Positions 1 through 32,213 of a DNA stretch of 64,000 bases are shown here, piece by piece. A model generated the notes under the pieces. The model was not told the DNA's origin. It did not search any database and saw only the letters and a program-made list of their open reading frames with translations. This stretch comes from Berghia stephanieae. Its lineage: Eukaryota > Mollusca > Gastropoda > Nudibranchia > Aeolidiidae. How positions within the stretch are numbered: position 1 is the stretch's first letter; every line of letters begins with the position of its first letter. The DNA lies in the NCBI GenBank assembly GCA_034508935.3, contig CM067443.1, forward strand, positions 127,646,849 to 127,710,848. The letters run 5' to 3'. The translations under genes and the position numbers were made by a program.

Positions 1-776
1 TCTCAGCTGATCTATCCTTTTTTTTAAAGCACACAATGAACGTTGAGCTAACTTATACACTGACCTATTTCACTTCACCCTCCACAGGCAGGACCAAATT
101 TATTTCTCACTCTACTTTCATTTATATGGTCCTAACTGCAGATCAAACAGTTTTCACCACCTGAGCAGTAGCTGATATGACCCAAGCTTCATTGAATAAG
201 GCAGTGATAAATATTGAAACATGCTAGTGGTAAAAAAGGCAATTTGCACTATATGAATGAAAAATTTGGTTCCAATTGATTTGCTGGGGAATGAAAAGAG
301 CACTGAAGAATGCAATGAACATGGTGAAATGATGGACGGACATGGAATCAATTTATATTATTTTAAAGAGAATGTTCATGTTTGTGATGTAAGTAAGGAA
401 TTGGAGTACGAGGTAGAGAAGGGATAATACATTATTATATCAAACAAAGTATAACCTATTTTATATATTTTTACACTCATATTTTAATAGAAACCAATTT
501 CTGAAATACCACAACACAAGCATCAGAATCTATCATTGCTTTTGTGGATTCTTCTTATGATTTACAAGGGACTTTATTTGGTAAAATCAAAAGGTTTACT
601 TAAGGTAACATACTAAAGAGAAAAAACAATTGACAAAAGAAATGAAAAAGAAAAAAGATAGAAAACATTGTCCTTTTCGTGCAGGGAGAATGTCAAGAGT
701 AAAGTATGGATGGGTCACTATTTATTAACACTGTCTGAAATATTTTTCAATAAAACAAAAACAAAAAAATTCTTAC

Positions 777-3700
777 GTTCTGAAGGGAATACATGGCCAG
801 CAAACATCCTAGACAACCCAACAGCATAGTCACAGATGTCAATGTACTCCTGAACCTCTCCAACACCCTCTGGAAAGATCTTACCATTCTCAAGGCTTAG
901 CTGAAACGCATTGATCATGCCATAATCAATTCAGTGGCATTTAAGAACAAGGCTTACAGTAACATTTCAAACATTCTCAGCTTAACTACAAAGAAGCTAA
1001 AAACATGAAAAGACCACAGATTTTAAACTTAGATTAAAAATGTTACTTCAATCTCACTTCTTCATCCTTCTCAAAATGACTAGCCACAGAATGATTTCAT
1101 TTTCAAAAAGTCACTCTTCAAAAACATCAGGAGTTTATTATGCTTGGGTCATTTTGTCTGATAGTTCAACTTAGTGAAGTGCTGATAAAATATTTATATA
1201 ATTTGGTTTCAGTTTTACAGGTAATCTAGGCATTAGCAAGAAAAAGGGATGAACATAAACAGAAATACACACTTGTCTCATATAATTGGATAAGGTTGAA
1301 TAGCGTCACTACTCAAGGAACATGAAGATCTGGCACAATATCAGAGCAAAAAGTAAAAAGTCTTATGATTTTCAACAACAAAAATAAGTAGTGATCGAAG
1401 TACTGGTAGAAAACCAAATTTTGACCACCCAACACCAGAGTGCCATTCACATCCAATCATTCTCTAAAATCTTAACATAACATACCAACTTTGCAAGGGG
1501 TTCAATTTTTTCCCTTAAAGCATGTCCAATCTGACGAACTATCTCTCCTCTTTGAGGTGCAGGAACCTGATAGAATGTGATAAAACAGGTGATATCAAAT
1601 AATATAATTGACTCTGTATGTAAAGTTTGAATATCAATTACGATTTCAAGTTGTACCATTCTTTATTAAAGCTTCCTATACCATAAACAAAGATCTGAAA
1701 ATTTTTTCATGAAACAGCAACCAGACAAAGCAAGAACTAAACATACAAGAAAAAAAAAGAACCATCTTAAAAAATCAGTCTTCCTCAACTTAGGATCAAA
1801 CCTTATTTTCTTTCTTGCTTTGTCTGGCGGTGTTCCATGAACAGTCTTTCAGATCTTTATCTTATCTCAGTGCCTGCTTCCTGATTTATCATTTTGATAC
1901 ACCATACACAACAACTAGACTAGTAGTGTTCAATGTAATGGACAAGTATGCTTAACACTAACTTTCAGTTATAATGTTACATGAATTAACATTGAACTCA
2001 GTTGTATACATACCTCTGCCCATAATTCCCATGCTTCCCTTGCTGCTTTGATAGCATTCTCATAATCCGCTGGACTGCCCTGCAAACAATAGGATATTGA
2101 ACACATACTTATTTGATCATAAGAAATCAAAGACTAATACACAAAAAGATGTCTTAATTTTTAAAATCAAGGCTGTTTACCACATCAAAACTTAAACTAT
2201 ATTCATCATTGAATGAAAACAAGTTTTAACATCATCTCAGAATCAAAACTGCTTTATTCACTTTTGCTTTTTCAAAATGCATTGTCACTGTGAATCTCTA
2301 CTCCATAATAAAAAGTGTATTCTGCTTGTAAAAACAATGTCGGGACTGACAATTTTATGTCGCAATAACTGACAGTTGCTATGTCTGATAAATAAAAATG
2401 CAAGGCAATGTGTGACAATGTGAACCAAATGCGAGTTTTTGGCGACCCATTAAAAGACTGTTTCAGAGTCTGGGAGATCTGAAGTTGTCAGATGAGTGAT
2501 AACCTTAACAATACTTATTTCAGATAGACTGTCATATGCTCTCATAGTTAATTAGCCGGCATTCTATGATTGATCAATAATGCAGCATTGCTATTGGTTA
2601 GCACCCATTAGTGTCCCTACAAATGATCTTTGCTCCTGAGATTTAGACAGTCTGGATTCTCACCAATGAAAATTGGTGTCCAGGAGGCCTGAAATTATCA
2701 GATAACCCAGAAAAAGTGCCATCCATGAGTGTGATCACCTTAAAAAGCATTGATTTTATTGGTCGGTAATCAAGTTTTTTCATTTAATGGCTATTAAAAT
2801 TTAGATCCTTTCTAAGTGGCCAATAGATGCAACAACTATTTATTGGTCACTAGCAAACATTTACAGATTGGTTAAACAAGTGAGTATTGTTATTATCTGA
2901 AATACGCTAATTTATTTGATCAGCAAGCAAGCCTTTTCCTCGGATGTCTACATTTTAAAATAAAATTGTCACATCAACTTTAAGCCAGTATGTTGCTTGC
3001 TATATGCCATATTCATTAAAACTTATGTCGCCTCAGTTATTTCAATACTACTAATAATAATAATACAGAGAGAAAAAACAACAAACTTTGACCACATCAT
3101 AAAAACAACCCCCCCCCCCCCCCCCCTAAAAAAACGAACCCAAACCAAAAAACAATGCAAAACATAGTCCTTCAGAGTTATTAGGCTCATGGACCAAGGC
3201 TTTATCCAGGTTTTTTTCTAATATCAAAAGAAAAAAAAAATTGATCCGTACATTTGAAATAGCTGAGCTATAAAATTATTCAGACCTCAGTAAAATAGAG
3301 TCATGCCAGTTCAGAATTTTATGATCATTGTCATCTATCCAGTCACTGACACAACCAAACATACTTATTTATTTATTTTTTTAATTGCAAGATGAGACAT
3401 CTAATTGCTCAGCCACAGAGTAGCCTGAAAAATATCTGAAGGGGTGGGAAATCTGTATGCAAATAAGATTTTCACAAGAATATACCTGGATGACAGTGGC
3501 AATTGGTTTGTTGTTTGTGGGGCTGTATGTTGTGATTTCCTGAGGAATAACAAAAAAAAAACAAACTAAGAAATAATGATAGAAATACCGTGTATCACAA
3601 GAAACTAATAGATATTGAAAATTAGAAATATATCAGCTATCGAAGTGGCAATTCGGACTCGAGTCTGAATAGTCTCCCATGGCTATTGGGACTCAAAGTC

Positions 3701-6469
3701 CAATATAATATGCATGTGCAGACACTGGGCAGTGGGTAACTGATATAGAATTAGAAGAAGAGTTTAGAAGAGCTTGTTTTGCCCATAATATATCACACCA
3801 ACACAGCTCATACCCGTACTTGGGCCTGTAGAATATTGGTGCCTGGCTCACACTATCACAATGTGTTGTTTTCATCCTGATTTTATATGCACATCGTGTG
3901 TAAACTTGTTAGAAAAGCTTTTCCATTAGATCACAGTCATTTTGACTTTTGCTCTTTTTAATTTCTATCCGGACTTCCACTTGATCTAGGATTTCGTCTT
4001 TCTCGTCAAATAAAAGGGGGTGGGTTAGACTACTTACGTTACTACACCATTGCTGTTATTTTCAGTTGCATTAAATTGATGTAATTATCAAAATAATATT
4101 GCCATGGAAGTCTATTCTGACTGAGTCCGAATAATCTGATGATTGCACATGCGTATTTGAATTTGAGTCCGAATAACCGCAGCCATCAGCTATTCCCTTT
4201 ATTTTTTTTTGCATGAAATTAACGTTTGACATCTAACTTAGCTTGTTGCATTTGTGTCCGATTTGGTACAACGGGTTGTCAGAATTGGAACACTAGGTCC
4301 AATAAATCAAAGCCAAACACACAAATAATGATAATGGACAATTAATTTTACCTAAAACTTTAGGTTTGCAATATATGCAACTGCTATTTTCACAATTACT
4401 TTCATTGTTAGTGGCCATTAAAAATAATTGAGCTGAGAGAACCATTTTGGATGTCGGGATTGGAAAACCCCACCGTATCATGCTAGTCTAGACCACTAGT
4501 GTAGTGTAGTTAGTGTAACCACATGGAACATGAAGACTCATGATGTTAGTGTTGGGATAACTGGCCCTTTCTTCTCTTTTGTGTTGTGAATACTTAAAGT
4601 GCAAAAAATTTATTGAAAATTCTCATGTGAAAAAAATCGGAAGTAGGCGTATGCTAATAAATAGAATGGGTTGGCGTGATAAAAATCTAGAAGTTGTAGA
4701 AGACTAAAGAAAAAAAAAAGTAAAAAGCTACGAAGAAGTCTGCTAGGGAAACACAACTTCTCGAGCTACCAAAGACCGTTGTTTGAGGATATAATATTAT
4801 ATGCACCTAAATGAGATTTGGGAAATAAACAATAGCCGATCATTTATGAAGTAAATTATTATTAAATATGTGCACGTAGCGCAGTCCCCTTGCATAACAA
4901 ATAACTGAATTGTAACTAAGACTCTAAGTAGGCACTTGCAAGAAGTAGCTCTCGCGAGTTGAAAACAGGCGAGGATTTCTGTTTCCGTTTTTGAGGGGAA
5001 AAAATTTAGGAGTGATTTTAAAATGCTCATTCTTCTTTCTCAGTGGAATGAAATGGCATGTATTATATATCATTGGAAAGGGCATAAAATTCTACATACA
5101 ATGATGCTAATATTATTATCTTCCTATATCATGATTTTGAGAAATCTTTGCGTAAAGAGAGTATATGTGTTTAAACGCTTATAACTTTTAAACCAGAGAT
5201 GGTCCTTCTTAATAAAAACAAGTCCTTCTGAGATACATATTAAGGTAGCTTCTCTAAAAATTTCAGAGCAAAATATGTTTGCACTCAAAAGTTAGAGCTC
5301 CCCAAAAAACAGTAATTGGCCTTGATTGTTTACAGAAGCTGCCATTTTCTTATACTGATTCACTTCCTGTCGTCTGCTGGGTTTGAGAGATAACTTCGTC
5401 AATCCACATCAAAACTTTACATCTTTATATTTTACAAAATATTCCATTTATGGAAGTTATTTTTGTTTTAAATTATTCAATTAATTGGCGTTTTCATGTC
5501 CATGCATTCATTTTATAATTTACAATTCTCTTCCTTTTTTTTCCGATTGATTTTTCACTGTTGATTTTGACGTTTTTCATCCTTTGACGGACGTCTGTCC
5601 AATTTAGGGGAACGGGGAGCGGAAGTTTTAAAAATCACCTATTTTCGACCATTTTAAACACTAATACACCACCTCAAACATTTATCAGTCCATATCTCTG
5701 CTTTTATGAGGTCTATTTTCATTTTGAAAAGTTCAAAGTGAACAACTAAATGACGCCGATTCAGTGGTGTATTTGGTCTATCTACATTTGAATAAATATT
5801 AATTGTTTTCCAAAATTCCAATAGGTCATTCATTTGCATGTCGTGATCTATTTTTCCTTGATTTCAGCTGTTTCAGCTCTAAACTATACCTTTCTCTCTC
5901 AATAAATAATTATTTTTCTGTTTGCAATGTATTACAGAGATGATGAATTACCACATGTAAAAATTTCAAAGTTGTATCTGAAGCCGTTTCTGAATTATAC
6001 TTGATTATCCATTGGGTTGCTGTGTTTTGGTCACATATTTTCTATTAAGCTTCTATAGAGATTTTTCACCACATAAAAGGTCATAACTTTTTAACTAGTT
6101 GAGATAGAGCGATAATTTTTTCACTTTAGTAAATGTTTCACTCCCCTTTATTTTTCTACGCTAAATTAATACCGATATCACTATTTTGAAAAATTCTTGC
6201 AAGTGCCTACTCTAAGTCTAATCTAAGTGACCAGCCTGCAGCCTCGCAGCCAGCAGTCGACTTACCTCGCCAGAGCCTCCCCATTTCCCATCAAAAACAC
6301 CTTTATTTTGGGTTGAAAGACCAAGCTCCTTCAGGAAAGAATATTTCCCATCTTCAATCAAAAGACCCGACATTGCGGAATAGTATCTTGGAAATTTACG
6401 AGTGAGAAAAGCCGGTCTTACAAGCGAACGTACCGCAGTCCTCAAGGTTAAGGCCAAAAGAGGGGCCAT
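777..6469 (-). CDS. ALDH7A1: ALDH7A1 (antiquitin), alpha-aminoadipic semialdehyde dehydrogenase; 5' half, five exons
   Basis: Antiquitin oxidises alpha-aminoadipic semialdehyde in lysine breakdown and also handles betaine aldehyde. It acts in mitochondria and cytosol. Coding exons in transcript order are 6266-6469, 3486-3539, 2014-2079, 1486-1566 and 777-900. All have GT/AG borders and the frame is continuous. Exon 1 starts [20 protein letters not shown], a basic, acid-free stretch typical of a mitochondrial presequence, followed by the family's KELGL and GGSGE signatures. Later exons read [43 protein letters not shown] and [20 protein letters not shown], close to vertebrate antiquitin. The last exon ends in phase 1, so the gene continues past base 1. 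The catalytic Cys and Glu exons are outside the window. No frame break was seen in the exons present. Identity is confident from memory of the family, not from a search. Confidence 0.95.
3111..3126. repeat. Poly-C run followed by an A-rich run
   Basis: About sixteen C in a row, then T and A-rich sequence, in ALDH7A1 intron 2. It is one of many C/G mononucleotide runs in this window. Confidence 0.8.
3634..4194. mobile_element. Possible degenerate MITE with imperfect terminal inverted repeats
   Basis: The left end, around TCAGCTATCGAAGTGGCAAT and CGGACTCGAGTCTGAATAG, is roughly matched in inverted orientation by GAGTCCGAATAACCGC and CATCAGCTA near 4165-4192. A second inverted match, CCATGG next to a TCCGAATA-like stretch, lies inside. 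No coding sequence. Ends and target duplication are unclear. Sits in ALDH7A1 intron 1. Confidence 0.4.
4928..6210. mobile_element. Non-autonomous TIR DNA transposon, 1283 bp, with 5-bp TCTAA target duplication
   Basis: The ends are GTAGGCACTTGCAAGAA and its exact reverse complement TTCTTGCAAGTGCCTAC. Both sides are flanked by TCTAA (4923-4927 and 6211-6215), a clean 5-bp target duplication. The interior is AT-rich with no credible transposase, so this is a non-autonomous copy. It lies in ALDH7A1 intron 1 and ends only 55 bp from the exon 1 splice donor. The superfamily was not assigned. Confidence 0.75.
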
Positions 6470-6767
6470 GATTAGACGATGAAGATAAGAGAGAGGCAGA
6501 GCGATAAGGGTGGTGGGTTGCCACTTGCTCCACTTGCCAGATAAAATTATTGTGGAGAGCTAACTTATTGAGGACGTGAATGTCTTTCTAATAGTTTCCT
6601 AAAAATAATTTTCACAACTCATCATGAATTATTTGAATGTTCCAGAATTTATATATTTAGAAGAAATGCGTAATTAAATAATAATATCATTATACATATT
6701 AAAGCGTTCCCAGCCGTGCATTGCCCGGAATTTTCAATTTACATTTCAGATCACGATACACCCCTGC

Positions 6768-6868
6768 CCCCCCCCCCCCCCCCCCCTCTCTCTCTCTCTC
6801 TAATTTTTTTCCATTGCATCCACACACAAACAAACAAACAAACACACACACACACACACACAAACACA
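6768..6868. repeat. Compound simple repeat: poly-C, (CT)n, (AAAC)n, (AC)n
   Basis: About nineteen C are followed by CT dinucleotides, then AAAC and AC repeats. Proline- or leucine-rich reading frames across it on both strands come from the repeat and are not genes. Confidence 0.85.
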
Positions 6869-7439
6869 CAGCTTTTTCTCTTTCTGTCTCTCCCAATATC
6901 ATCTGTAGTCTCGTCCCCCAAGCCTCCGCCCCGTAACCCTTTCCCCCCTTCATAATTTAACCTCACCTGACGAAGGCCAATGTCCTAATCGTTGTATAGT
7001 TATGTATTGTTTCACACTCTGAGCCACTTTTACTCATTATATCTTCGTTGTAGTTAAAGCCCATTAAAAATTGAGACGATTTTTCTTTACACTTTGGAAT
7101 GCGAAAAGATTTTGGACTGAAATGTCAGCATCTCATCGAAATAGGAAGGAATAATGTTGCTGTTCGAAGCTCGAAGCAATAAATAACAATGAGAAATTGA
7201 ATGTAAGCTTCAATTTAATTACGAAAACAGATAGAACGGACGTTTCGGGTTTCCCCTTTATCAACAAACAGGACGAATGAAACACGACGGATGAATAAGA
7301 TGATGTTGTAGTGGCGTTGTTAAGATGAATAAACAAAACATTGACTGGTAGGAAATAGTATGCTCCTTTGTAAGGAAGCACGAATTAAAATAAAACAATA
7401 GATATTTCTAAAAGGTTCGCAATTAATTAAGTGAAAAGA

Positions 7440-7510
7440 GGGGAGGCGGAGAGGAGTAGTACTGCGAATAATCGCAGTAGTACTGTAGTACTACAATAGT
7501 ACTGCGAATA
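7440..7510. repeat. Short palindromic cluster of AGTAGTACTGCGAATA
   Basis: AGTAGTACTGCGAATA recurs twice directly, with an inverted copy (CGCAGTAGTACT) between. This makes a small dyad-rich patch about 60 bp long. Function unknown. Confidence 0.5.
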
Positions 7511-7769
7511 GAGATTTCCGGTTTCGTTTTCGGTTTCACCATTTGAAATCGTTACTGTTTGTAAACAGTACAAGTAGGTACGTAGTTATGAATCAGAATC
7601 TTTTACGTTAATGAATGTACAAGTACAACCCGTTGATTACACTAAGTTAGAACGCAGGACTCTACAGAGTCCAGCGTGAAACGTCTTTAATGATCTTGAT
7701 TTTAAAACAGCCAACAATGACACTGCCCACCCATCTCCCCTTTTTTACTTTTTTTTTAACTTTTTCTAA

Positions 7770-7846
7770 GTAGTTAGGGGTTTGGGAGGGGGGAGACTTT
7801 AAAAAAAAAAAGTTCCCCCCCCCCTCCCAAACCCCGTACTAGAACA
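7770..7846. repeat. Hairpin with G-rich and C-rich arms
   Basis: GGGGTTTGGGAGGGGGGAG is mirrored downstream by CCCCCTCCCAAACCCC, with a short T/A-rich loop between. It could fold as a strong hairpin. The origin may be a short inverted duplication. Confidence 0.65.
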
Positions 7847-8195
7847 TTATAAATTATAAAAAACAAGAATACTGGGATGTAGGAGCTTTCGGGAGGCCTC
7901 CCTGAGTTTTTTACCAAACATTTCTTACCATTTTAAGTGTGTGGTTGAAGACTGGAAATGGAAAGGAAAAAAGTTCATTATATTAGTATTAGTAACTATT
8001 ACTATTAGTGGTGTAGTGTAGTATTGATCATTGATATACCAAGTCAAGTGGATCATTTTTGAGCAAATTGAAAGAAAATGCTTTTGTGTGAAATCAATAG
8101 AAGATAGATCAAGGAATTTTTTTGTGATTAAGAAAATAACGGATGTATATAGATATGGGAAATTTCATCACCTTTATCGTTGATGTCGTAGTTCT

Positions 8196-8593
8196 TTATG
8201 TTGACCTTTGACTTGAATGCATTTTTGCTCTCATCTTTGAAAGCCAGCCATCACAATTTTGCAGACATATGGCTTGTTCCATTGCTCTTCTCGTCGTCGC
8301 AAGGAAAACTAACTTGTCACACATCTGCTGGCCTTTAAGATATACTCGTAGAAAAAATTCAAGAAGATTTAAATCAGGACTTTGGAGCTCCTTGTATGTG
8401 TGGAGTCCCTCTGCTGACAAGCCAAGTGCCAAAATGTTCCTTCACCCTCAACCACATAATGGCTTTCTTTGACATGGGTTGCTGCTCCCTCTTTTATGAA
8501 ACTCTGATTTACTATATCATTGTCACCACACATAACCCTCTCGGTGCTCGCCAGAAATGTTTGAAAACCACAATGTAACTGAAGCGCATCCAT
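8196..8593 (-). pseudogene. Decayed transposase-like fragment (DDE type, possibly mariner-related)
   Basis: Minus-strand translation contains QSPDLNLLEFFLRVYLKG, close to the SPDLxPxDFFLWGYLK signature around the second catalytic Asp of mariner-like transposases. It is followed by a basic tail with CDKLVFLATTRR. The fragment is split over two frames and flanked by non-coding sequence. The family call rests on one motif. Confidence 0.4.
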
Positions 8594-8640
8594 TCATCCA
8601 TATTTTTATGGAAATCTGTGCACTTTCCACATCTTGGGGG

Positions 8641-8664
8641 AGGAGGGGGGGGGGGGGGGGGGGA
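8641..8664. repeat. Poly-G run
   Basis: A G-rich stretch with about nineteen consecutive G. AT-rich unannotated DNA follows to 9250. Confidence 0.85.
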
Positions 8665-9665
8665 GGTTGCCAAATTTTTATGAATAATTTATAACTCCCT
8701 TATTTGTGGACCGATTTTGTCATTCGTGGTATTTTATTTTAATAGAGAGATATAAACTTCCGAGTTATTTTTTTCTGATGTGAAATTATTACTTTGTATT
8801 ATTTAGCACCAAGAAAAATGTTTGGTAAATAAAATATTACCCTCTTTGATCTACCACCACCATCAATTCGTGTAGAATCGTGAGTCAAGCATCCCAAAGT
8901 TTTCGACCAATCACAGGCTCTCTACTCGGTCGACTGTCAATGTATTACACTTCTGTATTGCAAAAAATATAACACCTTTTTAGTCGGCCTAATAGCTAAA
9001 ATCTAAAAGTAAAAAATATAATTGTGAGGAATTTGAAATTAACATTGCTGAAATCAGCTTGAAAAATTAGGAACATTGGTCTTTATATCAGAAAAATCGG
9101 TTGAAAACCAACTGTTTTATGAATAAATTTGAGTTTTAGAATTGTATTTGTTTATTTTAGCTTTTTTTAGCAAGTTTTTTTTATTGAACGGCCATTTCTT
9201 TTGATTTTTATCTCATTTTTCACGTCTCAACACGCTGATGTAGTCGTTTGATTCCAAAGAGTTTAAAAGACAAATTTCATTTTCTGATTGTGAGTCCAGC
9301 CTTACTATTTAATTCAGTGGCGCAACCAGTACATACAAGACCTCGTGGTCCATGCTTTTGGTGTCACACAACCACTCATCACTTTCGGTCAACCGTGTTC
9401 TTTGAGGTTTACCGTCTTTATGAAGGCTCTCAAACGATATGCAGCATCGATGACGAGATGTGACGTAAGAGGCTAGATCCTGGCTTTTTTTCTTCTCGTA
9501 TGTCTTCTGTTGGAACGATTTCGTTAAGATTCCATTGTCTGCAAGTTCTTGAAACATATTCCCTTTGACAATTTGCAAAAACTTTGACACATAGATAGCT
9601 TGGTGGATCTGTTTGTGGTAGACATACCTTCATGGACAGATACAGTTGAAGTTTTGTATTTTATG

Positions 9666-9668
<3 letters not shown>

Positions 9669-9751
<83 letters not shown>
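9669..9751. repeat. (TA)n microsatellite
   Basis: About 41 uninterrupted TA units about 140 bp upstream of the TTF2 start codon. It may lie in the 5' leader or proximal promoter of TTF2. Length is likely polymorphic. Confidence 0.9.
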
Positions 9752-9753
<2 letters not shown>

Positions 9754-9887
9754 TAGTGTCATGGCAGCAACAAATTTTGAATAGAATTTTATCTTCGAAG
9801 AAATATCAAATTCCTTAAATTTTTTTCTTTTGTTTTCCATAGAGAGACAACACATTTTTTCTCTAACAGTATTACATCAAGGACTTA

Positions 9888-30081
<20,194 letters not shown>

Positions 30082-30373
30082 ATCTCGCATGAAACACTCA
30101 ATCACTGTCCTAGTCATTGTTTAATACAATTATATTCCCTTCTCATTGGGTTTGGTGAGAAAATTATATGTTTTTTTTATTCCTATATAAAATGGTGATA
30201 TAATGTTGTTTCAATTGCTGAGTTAACCCACTCAACACTAAAACAACTGTCTCGGTATTTGACCTTATCTACTTTTACCCTATCATTATTATTTTTTTTT
30301 TCTGAGACAAATTTTATGCATATTATTAACAGAAATGTTTTTAATTTTTCCATGAAATTTGTAGTTGAATAAA
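30082..30373 (+). other. TTF2: Putative TTF2 3' UTR with AATAAA
   Basis: AT-rich sequence follows the TTF2 stop. The first canonical AATAAA is at 30368-30373, and another occurs near 30677. The true cleavage site cannot be set from sequence alone. Confidence 0.35.
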
Positions 30374-31360
30374 ACTATTTGCAAGCCAATTTTCTTGGAG
30401 ATTAAGTAACTGTAATTTTTTTTTTTAATTTTATTTCGAAATGTCCCAAAAAGTCGCTTTGGAGAGTGGACAGCATGTAGGTCGCTAGGGTTGAATAAGT
30501 TACTGCAACAAAACCACAAGACCTTGAACATGGTCAGTGACCAAATGGGTAATAATGTTAATTTTGGTTTGTGTCTAATGTCTTTGAGTATGGCATTTTT
30601 CATGTATAGCTATATTTGATACGGCTGTAAATGAGTACCCAGCTATTTTCAGTAACAAATACTTTATTAGTGCTAAAATAAAAATGTCGCCAAAAGATGA
30701 CAATTCCTGTTGAAATTGAATTTTGATTCAGTATAGGCTTCCTGGACAAAGAAGAATGCTGTATAAAGGGTATTGGGCAGAATGAATTTGTGGAAAAGTG
30801 CTGTGTTTGTACATATTTGAGTATTGTGATTTTATTATGGTACAAGGGATTTTCACTTGCAAGAATCTGTTGTGTTGTAATTCTTTTCCAATATACTGGT
30901 TGAGTTGATTTAATTATACAAATGCGAGTTTAGAAATCTGTATCTATAAATTTAAAACTATCTGTTGTCATCATCATCATCATTGCCTTTTTCACCCTGG
31001 GTCAGGGTATAGGCCACAGACAAACAGTTTCCACCCTTCTCTATCTTGAGCTAATCTTTTTAATCTCATTCCAGGTCTTACCACTTCTCTGTATATCAGC
31101 TATCTGTTGTAAACCAGTGAAAATGATTTTAAACTTAAGTTCTAATTACAAACACTACACATGGGTTTAGCTTGGTGTGAGCTGACTATTCAGTCCCTGT
31201 CAAAAGTTTATTTCGAATTTGTCTTATCTGACATTTATGAAGGATAAAATTTGAATCAACGAAACTGCATTTAATATTTTGATTCCTTTATTGTTAAAAG
31301 ATTTCATGTTCAATTTTTTGTTCCATTCAAGTTGTAGAATGATTAATCAATAGCATTGTG
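30374..31360. other. Intergenic, no gene seen
   Basis: AT-rich DNA. A patch at 30965-31100 starts with (CAT)n and continues CACCCTGGGTCAGGGTATAG. It resembles a decayed retroposon fragment, at low confidence. Nothing else is recognised. Confidence 0.4.
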
Positions 31361-31481
31361 CAGCTATGTGGTCTTGTGGTATGTTCATTTTTTTTGTTTA
31401 AAGGTTTTACGGCCCTGGAATGACATTCACCTTAGGACTGGAAGGTCCAGGATTCGAGGACGCTCTAAGCGGCACATAGCT
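31361..31481 (+). mobile_element. SINE-A head fragment, interrupted
   Basis: GCAGCTATGTGGTCTTGTGG is followed by about 40 bp containing TTTAAAGGTTTTACGGC (the start of repeat B). The SINE head then resumes with GAAGGTCCAGGATTCGA and GCACATAG. A scrap of repeat B therefore appears to sit inside the SINE head. Confidence 0.6.
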
Positions 31482-31539
31482 TACTTATACCTTTTAACTG
31501 GAGGCGTCCACCATGTATCTCCATCTGGGATGGTCTGGC

Positions 31540-32175
31540 TACCACCTTTCTGTGCCATAAAGTGGTGTTGGTATGGATGTTCTTATTTCTCCATATTGAT
31601 TTTAAAATGGCAATACTTGTCTGGCTTTTGATATTCTTGACCATATGTCAGCATCTGTTCCTCCTTGTTCATCTTCAATGCTCTCTTAATATATAAAGTT
31701 TGATACATTTTCAATTTCTGTGCCATTTAGCTGAAATGGAGTTGTGTTTTTGGTGTTCATCTCATTGTTTTTGTTTTCTCAACATTTATGTCCAGGCCAG
31801 TTGATTTCACTGTTGTATGGATGTTTGCTTTTATCTCGCACGTTTTGCCAGGTGTGAGATTGGAAACATATCATCAGCAAAATCAGGATCTTCCAGTTTT
31901 TCGTTGGAGTTCCAGTGGATCCCATGTGGTGTTTTGTTGGTTTAACTCATGACCCAGTTGATCACTAATGAAAATAATATTTGGGAGAGTAAGCATCCTT
32001 GTCGTACACCATTTTCAATGTGGAAGGGTTCCATTAATTGATGAATTAGCCTCACAATCTTGTTGGGTAGGCTGTAATGTCAAATAAATATTACTCTGCA
32101 GTCAATCATGTCAAACGGCCTTTTGAAGTTTAAGTATAGTGGTAACTGCCACTCTTTTGATTGTTCGATAATAAT
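31540..32175 (-). mobile_element. Non-LTR retrotransposon (LINE) reverse transcriptase fragment
   Basis: Minus-strand translation, in broken frames, gives ENGVRQGCLLSQILFSLVIN then DFADDM (the catalytic F-A-D-D), KSTGLDINVEKTK-like text, and LNGTEIENVSNF. These are reverse transcriptase motifs of a non-LTR element in their normal order. Both ends of the element are missing. The clade (RTE, CR1 or L2 type) was not settled. Confidence 0.8.
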
Positions 32176-32213
32176 ATGCAGTGTTGTTATTTGGTCTGTG
32201 CAAGATCTTGTTT

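Larger units (their letters stand above)
6470..9887. promoter_or_regulatory. Intergenic head-to-head spacer between ALDH7A1 and TTF2
   Basis: The two genes are transcribed away from this 3.4-kb spacer, so it should hold both promoters and both 5' UTRs. No TATA box, CpG island or 5' UTR exon could be assigned with confidence. It also holds a C/CT/CA compound microsatellite, a G/C-run hairpin, a transposase-like relic, a poly-G run and a TA microsatellite, listed separately. Confidence 0.4.

Noticed and set aside
9248-9633. Opposing frames near 9250-9630 as a transposase or small gene
   Set aside because: No recognisable motif. A link to the transposase-like relic at 8196-8593 could not be shown.
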